A stretch of 64,000 nt of DNA from Zoogloea sp041917255. GTDB taxonomy: Bacteria; Pseudomonadota; Gammaproteobacteria; Burkholderiales; Rhodocyclaceae. The stretch's first letter is position 1; the number at the start of each line of letters is the position of its first letter. A program made the translations under genes and the position numbers. Shown here in pieces: positions 27,805 to 36,049 of the stretch. The stretch is taken from assembly GCA_041917255.1 (NCBI GenBank), contig JAYRYA010000008.1, positions 90,865 through 154,864 of the forward strand, given 5' to 3'. The notes under the pieces were generated by a model, which saw only the letters and a program-made list of their open reading frames with translations, was not told the origin of the DNA and ran no database searches.

Positions 27805-28301
27805 TGCGGATCGGACGCATTCTTCGTCACCTTTTCACGCCGTCATGGGTGCTCAGCCGAACGTTTACGTCGGAGGTCATGACTGCCATCGACGCGGCGG
27901 TTGCGGCATCGGAGGTGCGCCATCGTGGTGAGATCCGCTTTGCCGTGGAGGCAGGCCTGGAACTGTCTGACCTGCTGCGCGATGCCACGGCCCGGGCGCG
28001 GGCAGTGGAGGTTTTCTCACGTCTTCGGGTGTGGGATACCGAGGAGAACACCGGGGTGCTGATCTACGTTCAGTGGCTGGACCACCGGGTGGAGATCGTC
28101 GCCGACCGCGGCATCGCCCGATGCGTGCCGCAGGCCGCCTGGGATGCGGTGTGCCGTACGATGGAGGCGGCCTTCCGTGACGGCCGTTTTGGCGAGGGAT
28201 CGGTCGAGGCGGTGCGTGCGGTGGGCGATCTGCTCGCGGGGCCGTTCCCGGCCCGGCCCGACAACCCCGACGAACTGCCGAATCGCCCGGTTCTGCTTTG
28301 A
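27804..28301 (+). CDS. Second TPM-domain protein, soluble
   Basis: 165 residues, starting at the TAATG overlap with the previous gene. It has no signal peptide and only a short hydrophobic start. The TPM-like core is visible as IDAAVAASEVRHRGEIRFAVE and GVLIYVQWLDHRVEIVADRGI. Such short TPM proteins often accompany the membrane-bound partner. Its function is unknown; it is likely part of the same complex. Confidence 0.85.
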   Translation: MRIGRILRHLFTPSWVLSRTFTSEVMTAIDAAVAASEVRHRGEIRFAVEAGLELSDLLRDATARARAVEVFSRLRVWDTEENTGVLIYVQWLDHRVEIVADRGIARCVPQAAWDAVCRTMEAAFRDGRFGEGSVEAVRAVGDLLAGPFPARPDNPDELPNRPVLL

Positions 28302-28325
28302 GATCTGGGCCTGCGTGCGGTGGGT

Positions 28326-31271
28326 TCAGTTGCTGCCCAGCAGCGGTGTCTGGCCGATGCTGAAATAGAGCGACGCGCCGTTGTTCACTTCGCCCTCGGC
28401 CCACACCTCGCCCCCGTGGCGGCGGACGATGCGGGCGACGGTGGCGAGACCGATGCCGGTGCCGGGGAATTCCCGATCCGAGTGCAGGCGCTGGAACGGC
28501 CGGAAGAGGTTTTCCCGGTACCGCATGTCGAAGCCTGCACCGTTGTCGCGCACCACGAAAGCGTCGAAGCCTTCGTGCACCGTGGCCTCGAAGCGGATCG
28601 ACGGATGTTCGACCCGGCCAGTGAATTTCCAGGCATTGCCCAGCAGGTTCTCGAGCACCGTGCGCATCAGGCTCGGGTCGCCCTCGACCACCAGGTTGGG
28701 GGAGATGTCCACGTGCACCTCGCGGGCGGGTTCCTGTTGGTGGAGCTCCTCGCAGATCGCCTGGGCGAGCTGGGAGAGATCGACCGGCCGGCGTTCGAGC
28801 TCCTTCCGGCTGACGCGTGACAAGGTGAGCAGATCGTCGATGAGCTGGCCCATGCGGTGCACGGCCGCGCGGACGCGGCGGAGCAGCTCCTTCGCGTCCT
28901 CATCCAGCTTGTCGCCGTAATCAGAGCCGAGGATGGCGCTGTAGCCCTCGATGGCGCGCAACGGCGCCCGCAAGTCGTGGGACACCGAATAGCTGAAGCT
29001 CTCGAGCTCGTTGAGGGCGGCGCTGAGCTGCGAGGTGCGCTCGGCCACCCGACGTTCGAGTTCGGTGTTGAGGCGTTTGATGGCGCGTTCGGCAAACTTG
29101 CGCTCGGTGAGGTCGGTGCCGACGCCGACGATGTGCGGCTTGCCGTCCAGGATGACCCGGCGGCCCACCACCAGGAAGGGCACCGGTTCGCGGTCGACGC
29201 GGCGCAGCATGACTTCGGCCGAGGCCTCACCGGAGCTCAGCGCCGACTCGATGCGGTGCGCCATCAGCGGCTCCTGCTCGGGAATGACCAGGGTTTCGGC
29301 CTCCGCGTTCTGGAGTTCAGTGTCGGGCAGGCCGGTGAGTTCGGAGACGAAGCGGTTCCACAGCACCAGCCGGCCCTGCTGGTCGAACAGGAAGAAGGGC
29401 GCCGGCAGGCTGTCGATCAGGCCGCGGGAGAAGTCGCGCTCGGCCTTCAGTTGTTCTTCGGCGAGCTTGCGCGCGGTGATGTCGCCGATTGAACCGACGA
29501 TGCGCACCGCGCGGCCCTCCTGGTTGCGATGGGCGAGGCCGCGGGCGAGCACCCAGTGGAACTTGCCGTCCTTGTCGGCGAGCCGGTATTCCGATTCGAA
29601 GTGATCGGTTTCGCCGCGCAGGTGGGCGATCACGTCGGCCCGGTAGCGGCCGCGGTCGTCCGGATGGATCAGCTTGAGCCATTCTTCGCCGGTGGTGCGC
29701 AGGGTGTCGCTCTTGAGACCCAGCAGTGACAGCAGGCGCGACGACAGGTACAGGTGGCGGGTGTTCGGGTCCCAGTCCCACAGGCCTTCGTTGGTGCCGC
29801 GCTGGGCGAGGACGTAGCGCTCCTTGGTGTCGCGCAGTTGCTCTTCGGCTTCGAGGTAGGCGGTGCGATCCTCGACGATGCCGACGCCGCCGAAGATCAA
29901 CTGGCCGCTGGCATCGAACTCGGGCGCAACCCGGATCGACAGGATGTGCACGTTGGTGGACTGGGGCGCGACGAAGGGGCCGTCGTAGGCGCCGCGCTGG
30001 CCGGCGAGGGCGCCCTGGAGGATAGACAGGATGGCCTCGTCATCAAGGGAGTGGAGATCCACGCCCTGGAGTTGCTCGGGCGATGCGTGCAGGATCTCGG
30101 CCAGCCGGCTGTTGCAGTAGCTGATCTTGAGGTCGCTGCCATAGTGGAAGATGCCCACCGGCGCGTTTTCGACCAGAGCACGGTAGCGCGCCTGCTGATC
30201 GGCGATGGCTTGTCGGGATTTGCTTTCGGCGGTCTGGTCACGGATCACCAGTACCTCACCCAGGCTGGTGTCGTGGGCGGCGTGGGGGGGGACGCGGATC
30301 GGTGCGCTGCTGTAGGCGATCGGCCGGCGTTCGCCGCGGCGATTGACGAGGGTGGGGCGGCCGTGGGCATCGTCTTCGATCACGAATACGGCGGCGAGCG
30401 GCTGGCCCCGGGCTTCGTCCTCGCTCCAGCCGGTGAGCGCCTCGGCGACCGGGTTCATCAGCGTGACGCGGTTCTGGAGGTCGGTGGCGATCACCGCCTC
30501 GCCGATGCTGCGCAGGGTGACCTGGAGATATTCGTGAGTGGCGCGTTCGGCGGTGTGATCGCTGGCGCTTCCGACGATGGCCTTGAGGGTGCCGTCGGGA
30601 TTGCGCAGCAGGGTCATCGCGTCGCGGACCCACAGGTGCTCGCCAGTGGCGGTTTCGAGACGGTATTCTGCGGTGATGCCGACGGGTTCGGTGCCGGGGT
30701 TCTCGAGTGCGGCGCCGATCTGCGCCCAGACGCGCCCCAGGTCGTCAGTGGGCACGCGCCGGGCGAAGTGATGCCAGCCGCCCGGTGCACAGAGCACCTC
30801 GACGGACGTACCGAGCCAGCTCTCGGCGCAGGCCGAGATGTAGTCGTAGCACTCGTGCGCAGGGTTGAAGCGGTAGAGCACGTGCCGGACGTCCTTCAAC
30901 GCCTCGCGGAACACAGTGTCTGTATCGTCGGTGATCGGATCGGCACTGAATTCGGCGGGGCCTTGCGTTGCGCTGGCGACAGCAGGTTGAACGGTCGCCG
31001 GGGGGACGTTGGCACGGGCAGGTGAGCGCAGCACGAACAACAGAACGGCAGTGAGGCCGATCAGGATGCTGCTCGCGTGGTCGGACAGGCTGGTGGGCAG
31101 GAGACGGTCGGCCAGCGCCAGAAGCATTACCGCGGCCACGGCGTAGAGCCCTGCCAGGGCCGCTGGATGGGCGCGTAGCAATGCGTCGCCGGCCGCAGCG
31201 GCTGGCGACGGAGTTGAGTTTGGCGCGGCAGGCGAATCGAGCATCGGTTCGCGGCCAGGGTCGGAAATCAT
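28326..31271 (-). CDS. Multi-PAS sensor histidine kinase
   Basis: 981 residues from the ATG at 31269-31271, preceded by GGAAAGGA on the minus strand. Two membrane helices (~45-100) are followed by at least five PAS/PAC modules between ~140 and 730, e.g. VIATDLQNRVTLMNPVAEAL and HIVGVGTDLTERK. A coiled linker leads to the H box FSYSVSHDLRAPLRAIEGY, then LLGNAWKFTG (N box) and a late GTGIGLATVARIVRRHGG. No receiver domain is attached and no response regulator is adjacent, so the partner is elsewhere. It is convergent with the TPM genes. Confidence 0.92.
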   Translation of the reverse strand: MISDPGREPMLDSPAAPNSTPSPAAAAGDALLRAHPAALAGLYAVAAVMLLALADRLLPTSLSDHASSILIGLTAVLLFVLRSPARANVPPATVQPAVASATQGPAEFSADPITDDTDTVFREALKDVRHVLYRFNPAHECYDYISACAESWLGTSVEVLCAPGGWHHFARRVPTDDLGRVWAQIGAALENPGTEPVGITAEYRLETATGEHLWVRDAMTLLRNPDGTLKAIVGSASDHTAERATHEYLQVTLRSIGEAVIATDLQNRVTLMNPVAEALTGWSEDEARGQPLAAVFVIEDDAHGRPTLVNRRGERRPIAYSSAPIRVPPHAAHDTSLGEVLVIRDQTAESKSRQAIADQQARYRALVENAPVGIFHYGSDLKISYCNSRLAEILHASPEQLQGVDLHSLDDEAILSILQGALAGQRGAYDGPFVAPQSTNVHILSIRVAPEFDASGQLIFGGVGIVEDRTAYLEAEEQLRDTKERYVLAQRGTNEGLWDWDPNTRHLYLSSRLLSLLGLKSDTLRTTGEEWLKLIHPDDRGRYRADVIAHLRGETDHFESEYRLADKDGKFHWVLARGLAHRNQEGRAVRIVGSIGDITARKLAEEQLKAERDFSRGLIDSLPAPFFLFDQQGRLVLWNRFVSELTGLPDTELQNAEAETLVIPEQEPLMAHRIESALSSGEASAEVMLRRVDREPVPFLVVGRRVILDGKPHIVGVGTDLTERKFAERAIKRLNTELERRVAERTSQLSAALNELESFSYSVSHDLRAPLRAIEGYSAILGSDYGDKLDEDAKELLRRVRAAVHRMGQLIDDLLTLSRVSRKELERRPVDLSQLAQAICEELHQQEPAREVHVDISPNLVVEGDPSLMRTVLENLLGNAWKFTGRVEHPSIRFEATVHEGFDAFVVRDNGAGFDMRYRENLFRPFQRLHSDREFPGTGIGLATVARIVRRHGGEVWAEGEVNNGASLYFSIGQTPLLGSN

Positions 31272-31378
31272 GAGTCCTTTCCCGTCGGGGTTGCCGTCAT
31301 CGCTGTCAGGGCGGGCGTTTCCACGTTGGTGCTTTAAAATCTGTCTTTTGTGATCCAAAAGCCGGTTTGAGCCTTACC

Positions 31379-31876
31379 ATGACTCCTTCATGTCCTGAAG
31401 CGGACGCCCACTTCATGCGCCTTGCCCTCGATCTTGCCGAGGAGGCAGGGCGAGCCGGCGAAGTGCCGGTGGGTGCGCTGATCGTTGCACCCGACGGGCA
31501 GATCGTCGGCCGGGGGTTCAACCAGCCCATCGGCCGGCACGATCCGACCGCCCACGCCGAAGTGATGGCGCTGCGCGATGCCGCCGCAACGCTGGCCAAT
31601 TACCGGATGCCCGGCTGCACACTTTACGTCACGCTTGAACCATGCGTCATGTGCGCCGGGGCGATTTTGCATGCACGGATCGCCCGGGTGGTCTTCGGCG
31701 CACGTGACCCGAAGACGGGCGTAGCGGGAAGCGTAATCGATCTTTTTGGCGAGACACGCCTAAACCATCACGCCGAGGTGGCCGGAGGCGTGCTCGCCGA
31801 CACCTGTGGCGGACTTTTGTCCGGTTTTTTTGCCGCTCGACGCAAACGACCGGCGGGAGCGACCCCATCGTGCTGA
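31379..31876 (+). CDS. tadA: tRNA adenosine(34) deaminase
   Basis: 165 residues. The zinc and catalytic motifs are complete: HAEVMALRDAA (His ligand, catalytic Glu) and PCVMCAGAILHARI (two Cys ligands). TadA converts A34 to inosine in tRNA-Arg(ACG). The ATG at 31379 is chosen; an in-frame TTG lies four codons earlier. Its stop overlaps the GTG start of the L,D-transpeptidase by 7 bases. Confidence 0.95.
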   Translation: MTPSCPEADAHFMRLALDLAEEAGRAGEVPVGALIVAPDGQIVGRGFNQPIGRHDPTAHAEVMALRDAAATLANYRMPGCTLYVTLEPCVMCAGAILHARIARVVFGARDPKTGVAGSVIDLFGETRLNHHAEVAGGVLADTCGGLLSGFFAARRKRPAGATPSC

Positions 31877-32349
31877 TCCGAATCCACATTCCCACCCAGA
31901 CGCTCGAACTCATTGGCGACGACGGCGCATGCATCCGCCGCTATCTGGTGTCCACCGCTAAGAACGGCCCAGGCGAGCAGACCGGCAGCCATCGCACGCC
32001 CCGTGGTCGCCACATCGTGCGGGCCAGGATCGGCGCCGGAGCGCCCATCGGCGCAGCATTCCGCGGCCGTCGCCCGACCGGCGAGGTGTGGACGCCCGAA
32101 GTGGGCGCGCAGATGCCCGAACGGGACTGGATCCTCACCCGCATCCTGTGGCTGTCCGGCAAGGAGCCGGGCTTCAACCGGCTGGGCGACGTGGACACCA
32201 TGCGCCGCTATATCTACATCCATGGCACGCCCGACACCGAACCGATGGGCGTGCCGCTGTCCATCGGCTGCGTGAGGATGCGCAACCGTGAGGTGGCCGA
32301 GCTGTTCGACCTGGTGCCAGCCGGCACGCCGGTGGAGATTCTGGCGTGA
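31870..32349 (+). CDS. L,D-transpeptidase family (YkuD) protein without export signal
   Basis: 159 residues from a GTG start overlapping tadA. The YkuD active site is complete: YIYIHGTPDTEPMGVPLS followed by IGCVRM, giving HG-x-SxGCxR with the catalytic Cys at ~residue 136. These enzymes normally crosslink peptidoglycan or attach lipoproteins to it. No signal peptide or lipobox is present, which is odd for a periplasmic enzyme; the same short form occurs in other betaproteobacteria as far as I recall. It overlaps the next gene by 4 bases (GTGA). Confidence 0.88.
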   Translation: MLIRIHIPTQTLELIGDDGACIRRYLVSTAKNGPGEQTGSHRTPRGRHIVRARIGAGAPIGAAFRGRRPTGEVWTPEVGAQMPERDWILTRILWLSGKEPGFNRLGDVDTMRRYIYIHGTPDTEPMGVPLSIGCVRMRNREVAELFDLVPAGTPVEILA

Positions 32350-32771
32350 GCGGGGCGCTGACCGTTCGGCTGGGAAGCTGGGATGAGCTTTCCGGGCAGG
32401 CCTCGCCGATCCGCTTTACGGTTTTTGTGGACGAGCAGAAGGTGCCGGCCGAGCTGGAGCTGGACGAGTTCGACCCGCTGTCGTGCCACGCGCTGGCGCT
32501 GGCGGGCGATGAAGCGGTTGGTACCGGACGGCTCCTTCCCGATGGGCACATCGGGCGGATGGCGGTGCTGGCGACCTGGCGCGGTCGGGGCGTGGGCGCG
32601 CTGCTGTTGCAGGCGCTGATCGACGAGGCGCAGCGGCGGGGCATGGCGCGGGTGGTGCTCAATGCCCAGACCCACGCGCTGGGTTTTTACGCGCGTTTCG
32701 GCTTTGTGCCGGAAGGCGAGGAGTACGAGGAAGCCGGCTTGCCTCACCGGACGATGGGCCGCAGCTTCTAA
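32346..32771 (+). CDS. GNAT family N-acetyltransferase, ElaA-like
   Basis: 141 residues from a GTG start in a GTGA overlap. The start region RFTVFVDEQKVPAELELDEF is the ElaA-like form (xxVFxxEQxVPxxxExD). It is followed by GRLLPDGHIGRMAVLATWRGRGVGALLLQAL with the acetyl-CoA loop RGRGVG, and a C-terminal FYARFGFVPEGEEYEEAGLPH. The substrate is unknown. Last gene of the tadA-ldt-elaA-like unit. Confidence 0.88.
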   Translation: MSGALTVRLGSWDELSGQASPIRFTVFVDEQKVPAELELDEFDPLSCHALALAGDEAVGTGRLLPDGHIGRMAVLATWRGRGVGALLLQALIDEAQRRGMARVVLNAQTHALGFYARFGFVPEGEEYEEAGLPHRTMGRSF

Positions 32772-32807
32772 GTGGTTTGTTTCAAATAAAACAGATTTCG
32801 TTTCAAA

Positions 32808-32830
32808 AGAGACGCCTGGCGGGGCGTCAA
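32808..32830 (-). terminator. Weak hairpin at the end of the hydrolase gene
   Basis: GACGCC (32811-32816) / GGCGTC (32823-32828) with a 6-base loop, overlapping the stop codon of the minus-strand gene. On the minus strand it is followed by TCTCTTTTG, an imperfect U-rich tail. Confidence 0.4.
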
Positions 32831-33498
32831 GCTGCGCCCTGCTGGGCCGGCTTGCGCTTGAGATGGGTGTGGAACCACTCGACCGCCAGTGTTGCGGTGT
32901 CGTCGAGGGCGCCGGGTTCGCGGAAGAACTCGTCGGTGCCGGCAATCGAGCGCCACATCTTGCGGCCGCCGATCAGGTCGAAGGCCTGGCGCACGTTGGG
33001 CAGGTTCTCGTCGTGGCTGCCGACGATCAGCAGGGTCGGGCAGGCCACCTGGCGCAGCGGGGTGATCCCGGCGAGGCCAGGCCGTCCTCCGCGGCACACG
33101 AAGGCGCCGATCATCTCGGGCTCGCGGGCGATGGCGCGGATCGCCGCCGCGCTGCCGGTGCCGCTGGCCACCAGGCCAATGGGCAGATCGCCCAGCGGCG
33201 GCTGGTGGCGCAGCCATTCGAACAGCGCGTTGATGCGCTGGCCAAGGAGCGGCGTGTTGTAGCGGGCGTCGGGATCGCGGTTTTCTTCGTAGCGGGTGAG
33301 CAGGTCGAAGATCAGCGTCGAGAAGCCGGCGTCCTGCAGGCGCTGGGCAAAGTGGGCTTCGCGGGATTCCCGGTGGTTGCCGACGGCGGTCTGGGCGATG
33401 ACGATCAGCCCGGCGCTGTCCGGCGCATGGGCCTGGAGCGCTTCCAGCCAGACGGGGCCGGCCGGAATGCTGAGTTCGGTGTGGCGCAGTTTCATCAT
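32827..33498 (-). CDS. Dienelactone-hydrolase-like alpha/beta hydrolase with altered catalytic positions
   Basis: 223 residues from the ATG at 33496-33498. The fold pattern of small dienelactone-hydrolase-type proteins is clear: AGLIVIAQTAVGNHRESREAHFA, FSTLIFDLLTRYEENRD, TLLIVGSHDENLP, and FREPGALDDTATLAVEWFHTHL. Where relatives carry GxxGASTGAAAAL with the nucleophilic Ser, this protein has GLVASGTGSAAAI, and the usual His before FxEPGAL is replaced (GTDEFFREPGAL). It may be inactive or use other residues. It follows the AmmeMemoRadiSam radical SAM gene by 45 bases on the same strand. Confidence 0.82.
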   Translation of the reverse strand: MMKLRHTELSIPAGPVWLEALQAHAPDSAGLIVIAQTAVGNHRESREAHFAQRLQDAGFSTLIFDLLTRYEENRDPDARYNTPLLGQRINALFEWLRHQPPLGDLPIGLVASGTGSAAAIRAIAREPEMIGAFVCRGGRPGLAGITPLRQVACPTLLIVGSHDENLPNVRQAFDLIGGRKMWRSIAGTDEFFREPGALDDTATLAVEWFHTHLKRKPAQQGAA

Positions 33499-33543
33499 GG
33501 GCGGGACAATCGCATTCCCTTTGTCGGTGGACAAGGTAATGCG

Positions 33544-34623
33544 TCACCCGTTCTGGGCGTGGATGTGCACTGGAACACGGCGCGGCCCGAAAGCCCCGCG
33601 AAATTCGGCAAAACGCCCGGCGACCGGGGTGCCGCAGGCCATGCAGGCGCCGCGGGCATCGAGCCGGTAGGCGCCGATGGCGTACCAGTCGCGCTCGATG
33701 ACCACCTGGCCGCAGCCGGGGCAGTAGGTGGCGCTGCCGTCCGGGTCGTGCACGTTGCCGGTGTAGACGTAGCGCAGCCCGGCGTCCCGGGCGATGCGCC
33801 GGGCGCGGGTGAGGGTGGCGGGCGGCGTGGCGGGGATCCGGTCGAGCTTGTAGTCCGGGTGGAAGGCGGTGAAGTGCAGCGGCACGTCGGGGCCCAGCTC
33901 GGTGGCGATCCACTGGCTGAGCCGGGTGATCTCGGCGTCGGAATCGTTGAGGCCGGGGATCAGCAAGGTGGTGATCTCGACCCACACGCGGGTGTCGTGG
34001 TGCAGCCAGGCGAGGGTGTCGAGCACCGGCGTGAGGTGCGCGCCGCACTGGTGCACGTAGAAGTCGTCGGTGAAGGCCTTGAGATCGACGTTGGCGGCGT
34101 CCATCACGGCGAAGAAATCGCGCCGGGCGGCCGGGTGGATGTAGCCGGCGGTGACGGCCACGTTGGCGATGCCCTTTTCGCGGCAGGCCACGGCGGTGTC
34201 GATGGCGTACTCGGCGAAGATCACCGGGTCGTTGTAGGTGTAGGCCACGCTGCGGCAGTGGTGGCGCGCCGCAGCCGCGGCGATGTCGGCCGGCCCGGCG
34301 GTGTCCATCAGCCGGTCCATGTCGCGGCTCTTGGAGATGTCCCAGTTCTGGCAGAACTTGCAGGCGAGGTTGCAGCCGGCGGTGCCGAAGGACAGCACGC
34401 TGCTGCCCGGGTGGAAGTGGTTGAGGGGCTTCTTCTCGATGGGGTCGATGCAGAAGCCGGAGCTGCGCCCGTAGGTGGTGAGCACCATCTTGCCGTCGAC
34501 CCTCTGGCGCACGAAGCAGGCGCCGCGCTGGCCTTCGTGAAGCCGGCAATCCCGCGGGCACAGGTCGCACTGGAGGCGGCCGTCGGGCAGCGGATGCCAG
34601 TAGCGGGCGGGATGGTCGGTCAT
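33544..34623 (-). CDS. AmmeMemoRadiSam system radical SAM enzyme
   Basis: 359 residues from the ATG at 34621-34623. The radical SAM cluster CNLACKFC lies at about residues 78-85 after FGTAGC, with an additional Cys-rich N-terminus (CDLCPRDCRL) and a C-terminal zinc-like pair of CxxC elements (CPGCG and CMACG). The motif AYTYNDPVIFAEYA is typical of this PFL-activase-related branch. Together with AMMECR1- and MEMO1-type genes just upstream it makes the three-part AmmeMemoRadiSam system. Its biochemical role is not settled. Confidence 0.93.
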   Translation of the reverse strand: MTDHPARYWHPLPDGRLQCDLCPRDCRLHEGQRGACFVRQRVDGKMVLTTYGRSSGFCIDPIEKKPLNHFHPGSSVLSFGTAGCNLACKFCQNWDISKSRDMDRLMDTAGPADIAAAAARHHCRSVAYTYNDPVIFAEYAIDTAVACREKGIANVAVTAGYIHPAARRDFFAVMDAANVDLKAFTDDFYVHQCGAHLTPVLDTLAWLHHDTRVWVEITTLLIPGLNDSDAEITRLSQWIATELGPDVPLHFTAFHPDYKLDRIPATPPATLTRARRIARDAGLRYVYTGNVHDPDGSATYCPGCGQVVIERDWYAIGAYRLDARGACMACGTPVAGRFAEFRGAFGPRRVPVHIHAQNG

Positions 34624-34627
34624 GGTC

Positions 34628-35197
34628 TTACTCCGGGTTGGGCGGTGCCTCGTGCCACTTGTCCACCTGGTAGGTGGCAATCATCACGTTGGGCCCCCAG
34701 AAATCAACCGGCAGCCGCGCCTTCTGCTTGAGGGCGCCCATGAAGCTGGCCTTGTCGGGCAGCTGTTCCCACACCTGGGGCAGGAAGGTGGCTTTCTGGC
34801 AGCCGTTGAAGAAGATCACGCCGTCGATGCCCGGACGGATCTGGGCGAGGGCGTCGGCTTCGTCGCGGAACTCGAGGAAATTCGGCGCTCTGAGGAGGGA
34901 CACCTCGACGCTTACCTTGCTGAACTCGTCGGCTGAAAGCGGCGCGAAGCGCGGGTCGGAAAACGCGGCGGCGCGGGCGTTTTCGACCACGTCGACGCCG
35001 AGCGCCCGGTGGGCGTTGAGGCTGCCGATGCAGCCGCGCAGCTCGCCACCCTTGGTGAGGGTGACGAAGGTGGCGCCGCGCCCGTCGAGTCGCGGGTCGG
35101 TGAGTGCCGCCGGGGCAGGCTGGCCCAGTTCGTCGGCGATGGCCTTGCGGGCCTGGCTGAGGAGGGTGCGGCCGAGGGTGTCGTCAGTGGTGGGCAT
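34628..35197 (-). CDS. AmmeMemoRadiSam system protein A (AMMECR1 domain)
   Basis: 189 residues from the ATG at 35195-35197. The AMMECR1 signature LRGCIGSLNAHRALGVDVV is at about residues 55-75, with AAFSDPRFAPLSADEF and VEVSLLRAP following, and GVIFFNGCQKATFLPQVWEQLPDKASFM near the end. The conserved Cys in RGCIG is present. It overlaps the MEMO-like gene by 14 bases and ends 4 bases before the radical SAM gene, so all three are co-translated. Confidence 0.93.
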   Translation of the reverse strand: MPTTDDTLGRTLLSQARKAIADELGQPAPAALTDPRLDGRGATFVTLTKGGELRGCIGSLNAHRALGVDVVENARAAAFSDPRFAPLSADEFSKVSVEVSLLRAPNFLEFRDEADALAQIRPGIDGVIFFNGCQKATFLPQVWEQLPDKASFMGALKQKARLPVDFWGPNVMIATYQVDKWHEAPPNPE

Positions 35198-36002
35198 GGT
35201 TGCGGTCTTCGGCAAAGGCGAGGGAGGCATAGCCGACCACCCGGTCGCGGTCGCCGGCGGTGTCGCCGGAGTTGCGCAGATCGAGCAGATGGGGCGCGAG
35301 ATGATGGCGCTGGGCGGCGATCAGCAGCCCGTTGATGGCGCCGGCGCCGCAGGCCTGTTCGCCGTCCAGGTTCGGGTCGAGCTGGTGGATCATCGCGATG
35401 GTGGCCTTGTCGCGCCACTGGGCCTGGCGGTAGGGGTGGTAGTGGGAGAGGTCGGAGCTGATGACGATCAGCGTCTCGGGCCCGCCCCACAGGGCTTCGA
35501 GCAGCCCGGCGACGAGTTTCGGGTCGACCTGCCCGACAGCGATCGGGAGGATCTCGAAGTGGTCGACGGTGGACTGCAGGAAGGGCAGCTGGACTTCGAT
35601 GGCGTGTTCTTCGGCGTGGGGTCGGTCGTCCACCAGCACGCCGGGCAGCTCGCGGGCGGCAAGCCAGGCGGCGCGGTCGATGGCCACCGCGCCCAGCGGG
35701 GTGATGAAGGACTGGGCGGCCGGGATGGCCATCCCGCGCACGGCAACCCGATGGGTCGGGCAGAGGATCAGCACCCGGCGGATCACGTCGCGGCGCAGCA
35801 GGAGTTCGGCGTAGGCGCTGGCCGCCACGGCGCCCGAATAGATGTAGCCGGCGTGGGGCACGATGATCGCCTTGGGGGAATGCACCACTTCGGCGGGCAG
35901 CGCGCCAGCCAGGTAGCCCGATATCTGAGCGTGGAGACTGTGGGGGTCGGCGGGATAGAACACTCCGGCGACCGCCGGCAGACGCTGTGACGCTTGAGCC
36001 AT
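35184..36002 (-). CDS. AmmeMemoRadiSam system protein B (MEMO1 family)
   Basis: 272 residues. The MEMO1 fold is shown by VAGVFYPADPHSLHAQI at the start, IIVPHAGYIYSGAVAASAY (metal-binding His), ILCPTHRVAVRGMAIP, PHAEEHAIEVQLPFLQ and VISSDLSHYHPYRQA. MEMO1 proteins resemble LigB dioxygenases and bind metal; human MEMO1 binds copper or iron. First gene of the three-gene AmmeMemoRadiSam unit. Confidence 0.93.
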   Translation of the reverse strand: MAQASQRLPAVAGVFYPADPHSLHAQISGYLAGALPAEVVHSPKAIIVPHAGYIYSGAVAASAYAELLLRRDVIRRVLILCPTHRVAVRGMAIPAAQSFITPLGAVAIDRAAWLAARELPGVLVDDRPHAEEHAIEVQLPFLQSTVDHFEILPIAVGQVDPKLVAGLLEALWGGPETLIVISSDLSHYHPYRQAQWRDKATIAMIHQLDPNLDGEQACGAGAINGLLIAAQRHHLAPHLLDLRNSGDTAGDRDRVVGYASLAFAEDRNHAHH

Positions 36003-36043
36003 GGTTTCCTCTTGCCTTGAATGCTACGTGCGAACCTTGATTC

Positions 36044-36049
36044 CATTAT
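36044..36049 (-). promoter_or_regulatory. Possible -10 element for the AmmeMemoRadiSam operon
   Basis: TATAAT is present on the minus strand 42 bases before the MEMO-like start and overlaps the stop codon of the DUF4010 gene. No good -35 hexamer is visible at 17 bp, so this is only suggestive. Confidence 0.3.

Noticed and set aside
32662..34731. 689-codon plus-strand and 600-codon minus-strand frames
   Set aside because: Out-of-frame or antisense to the hydrolase and radical SAM genes, which carry proper motifs.
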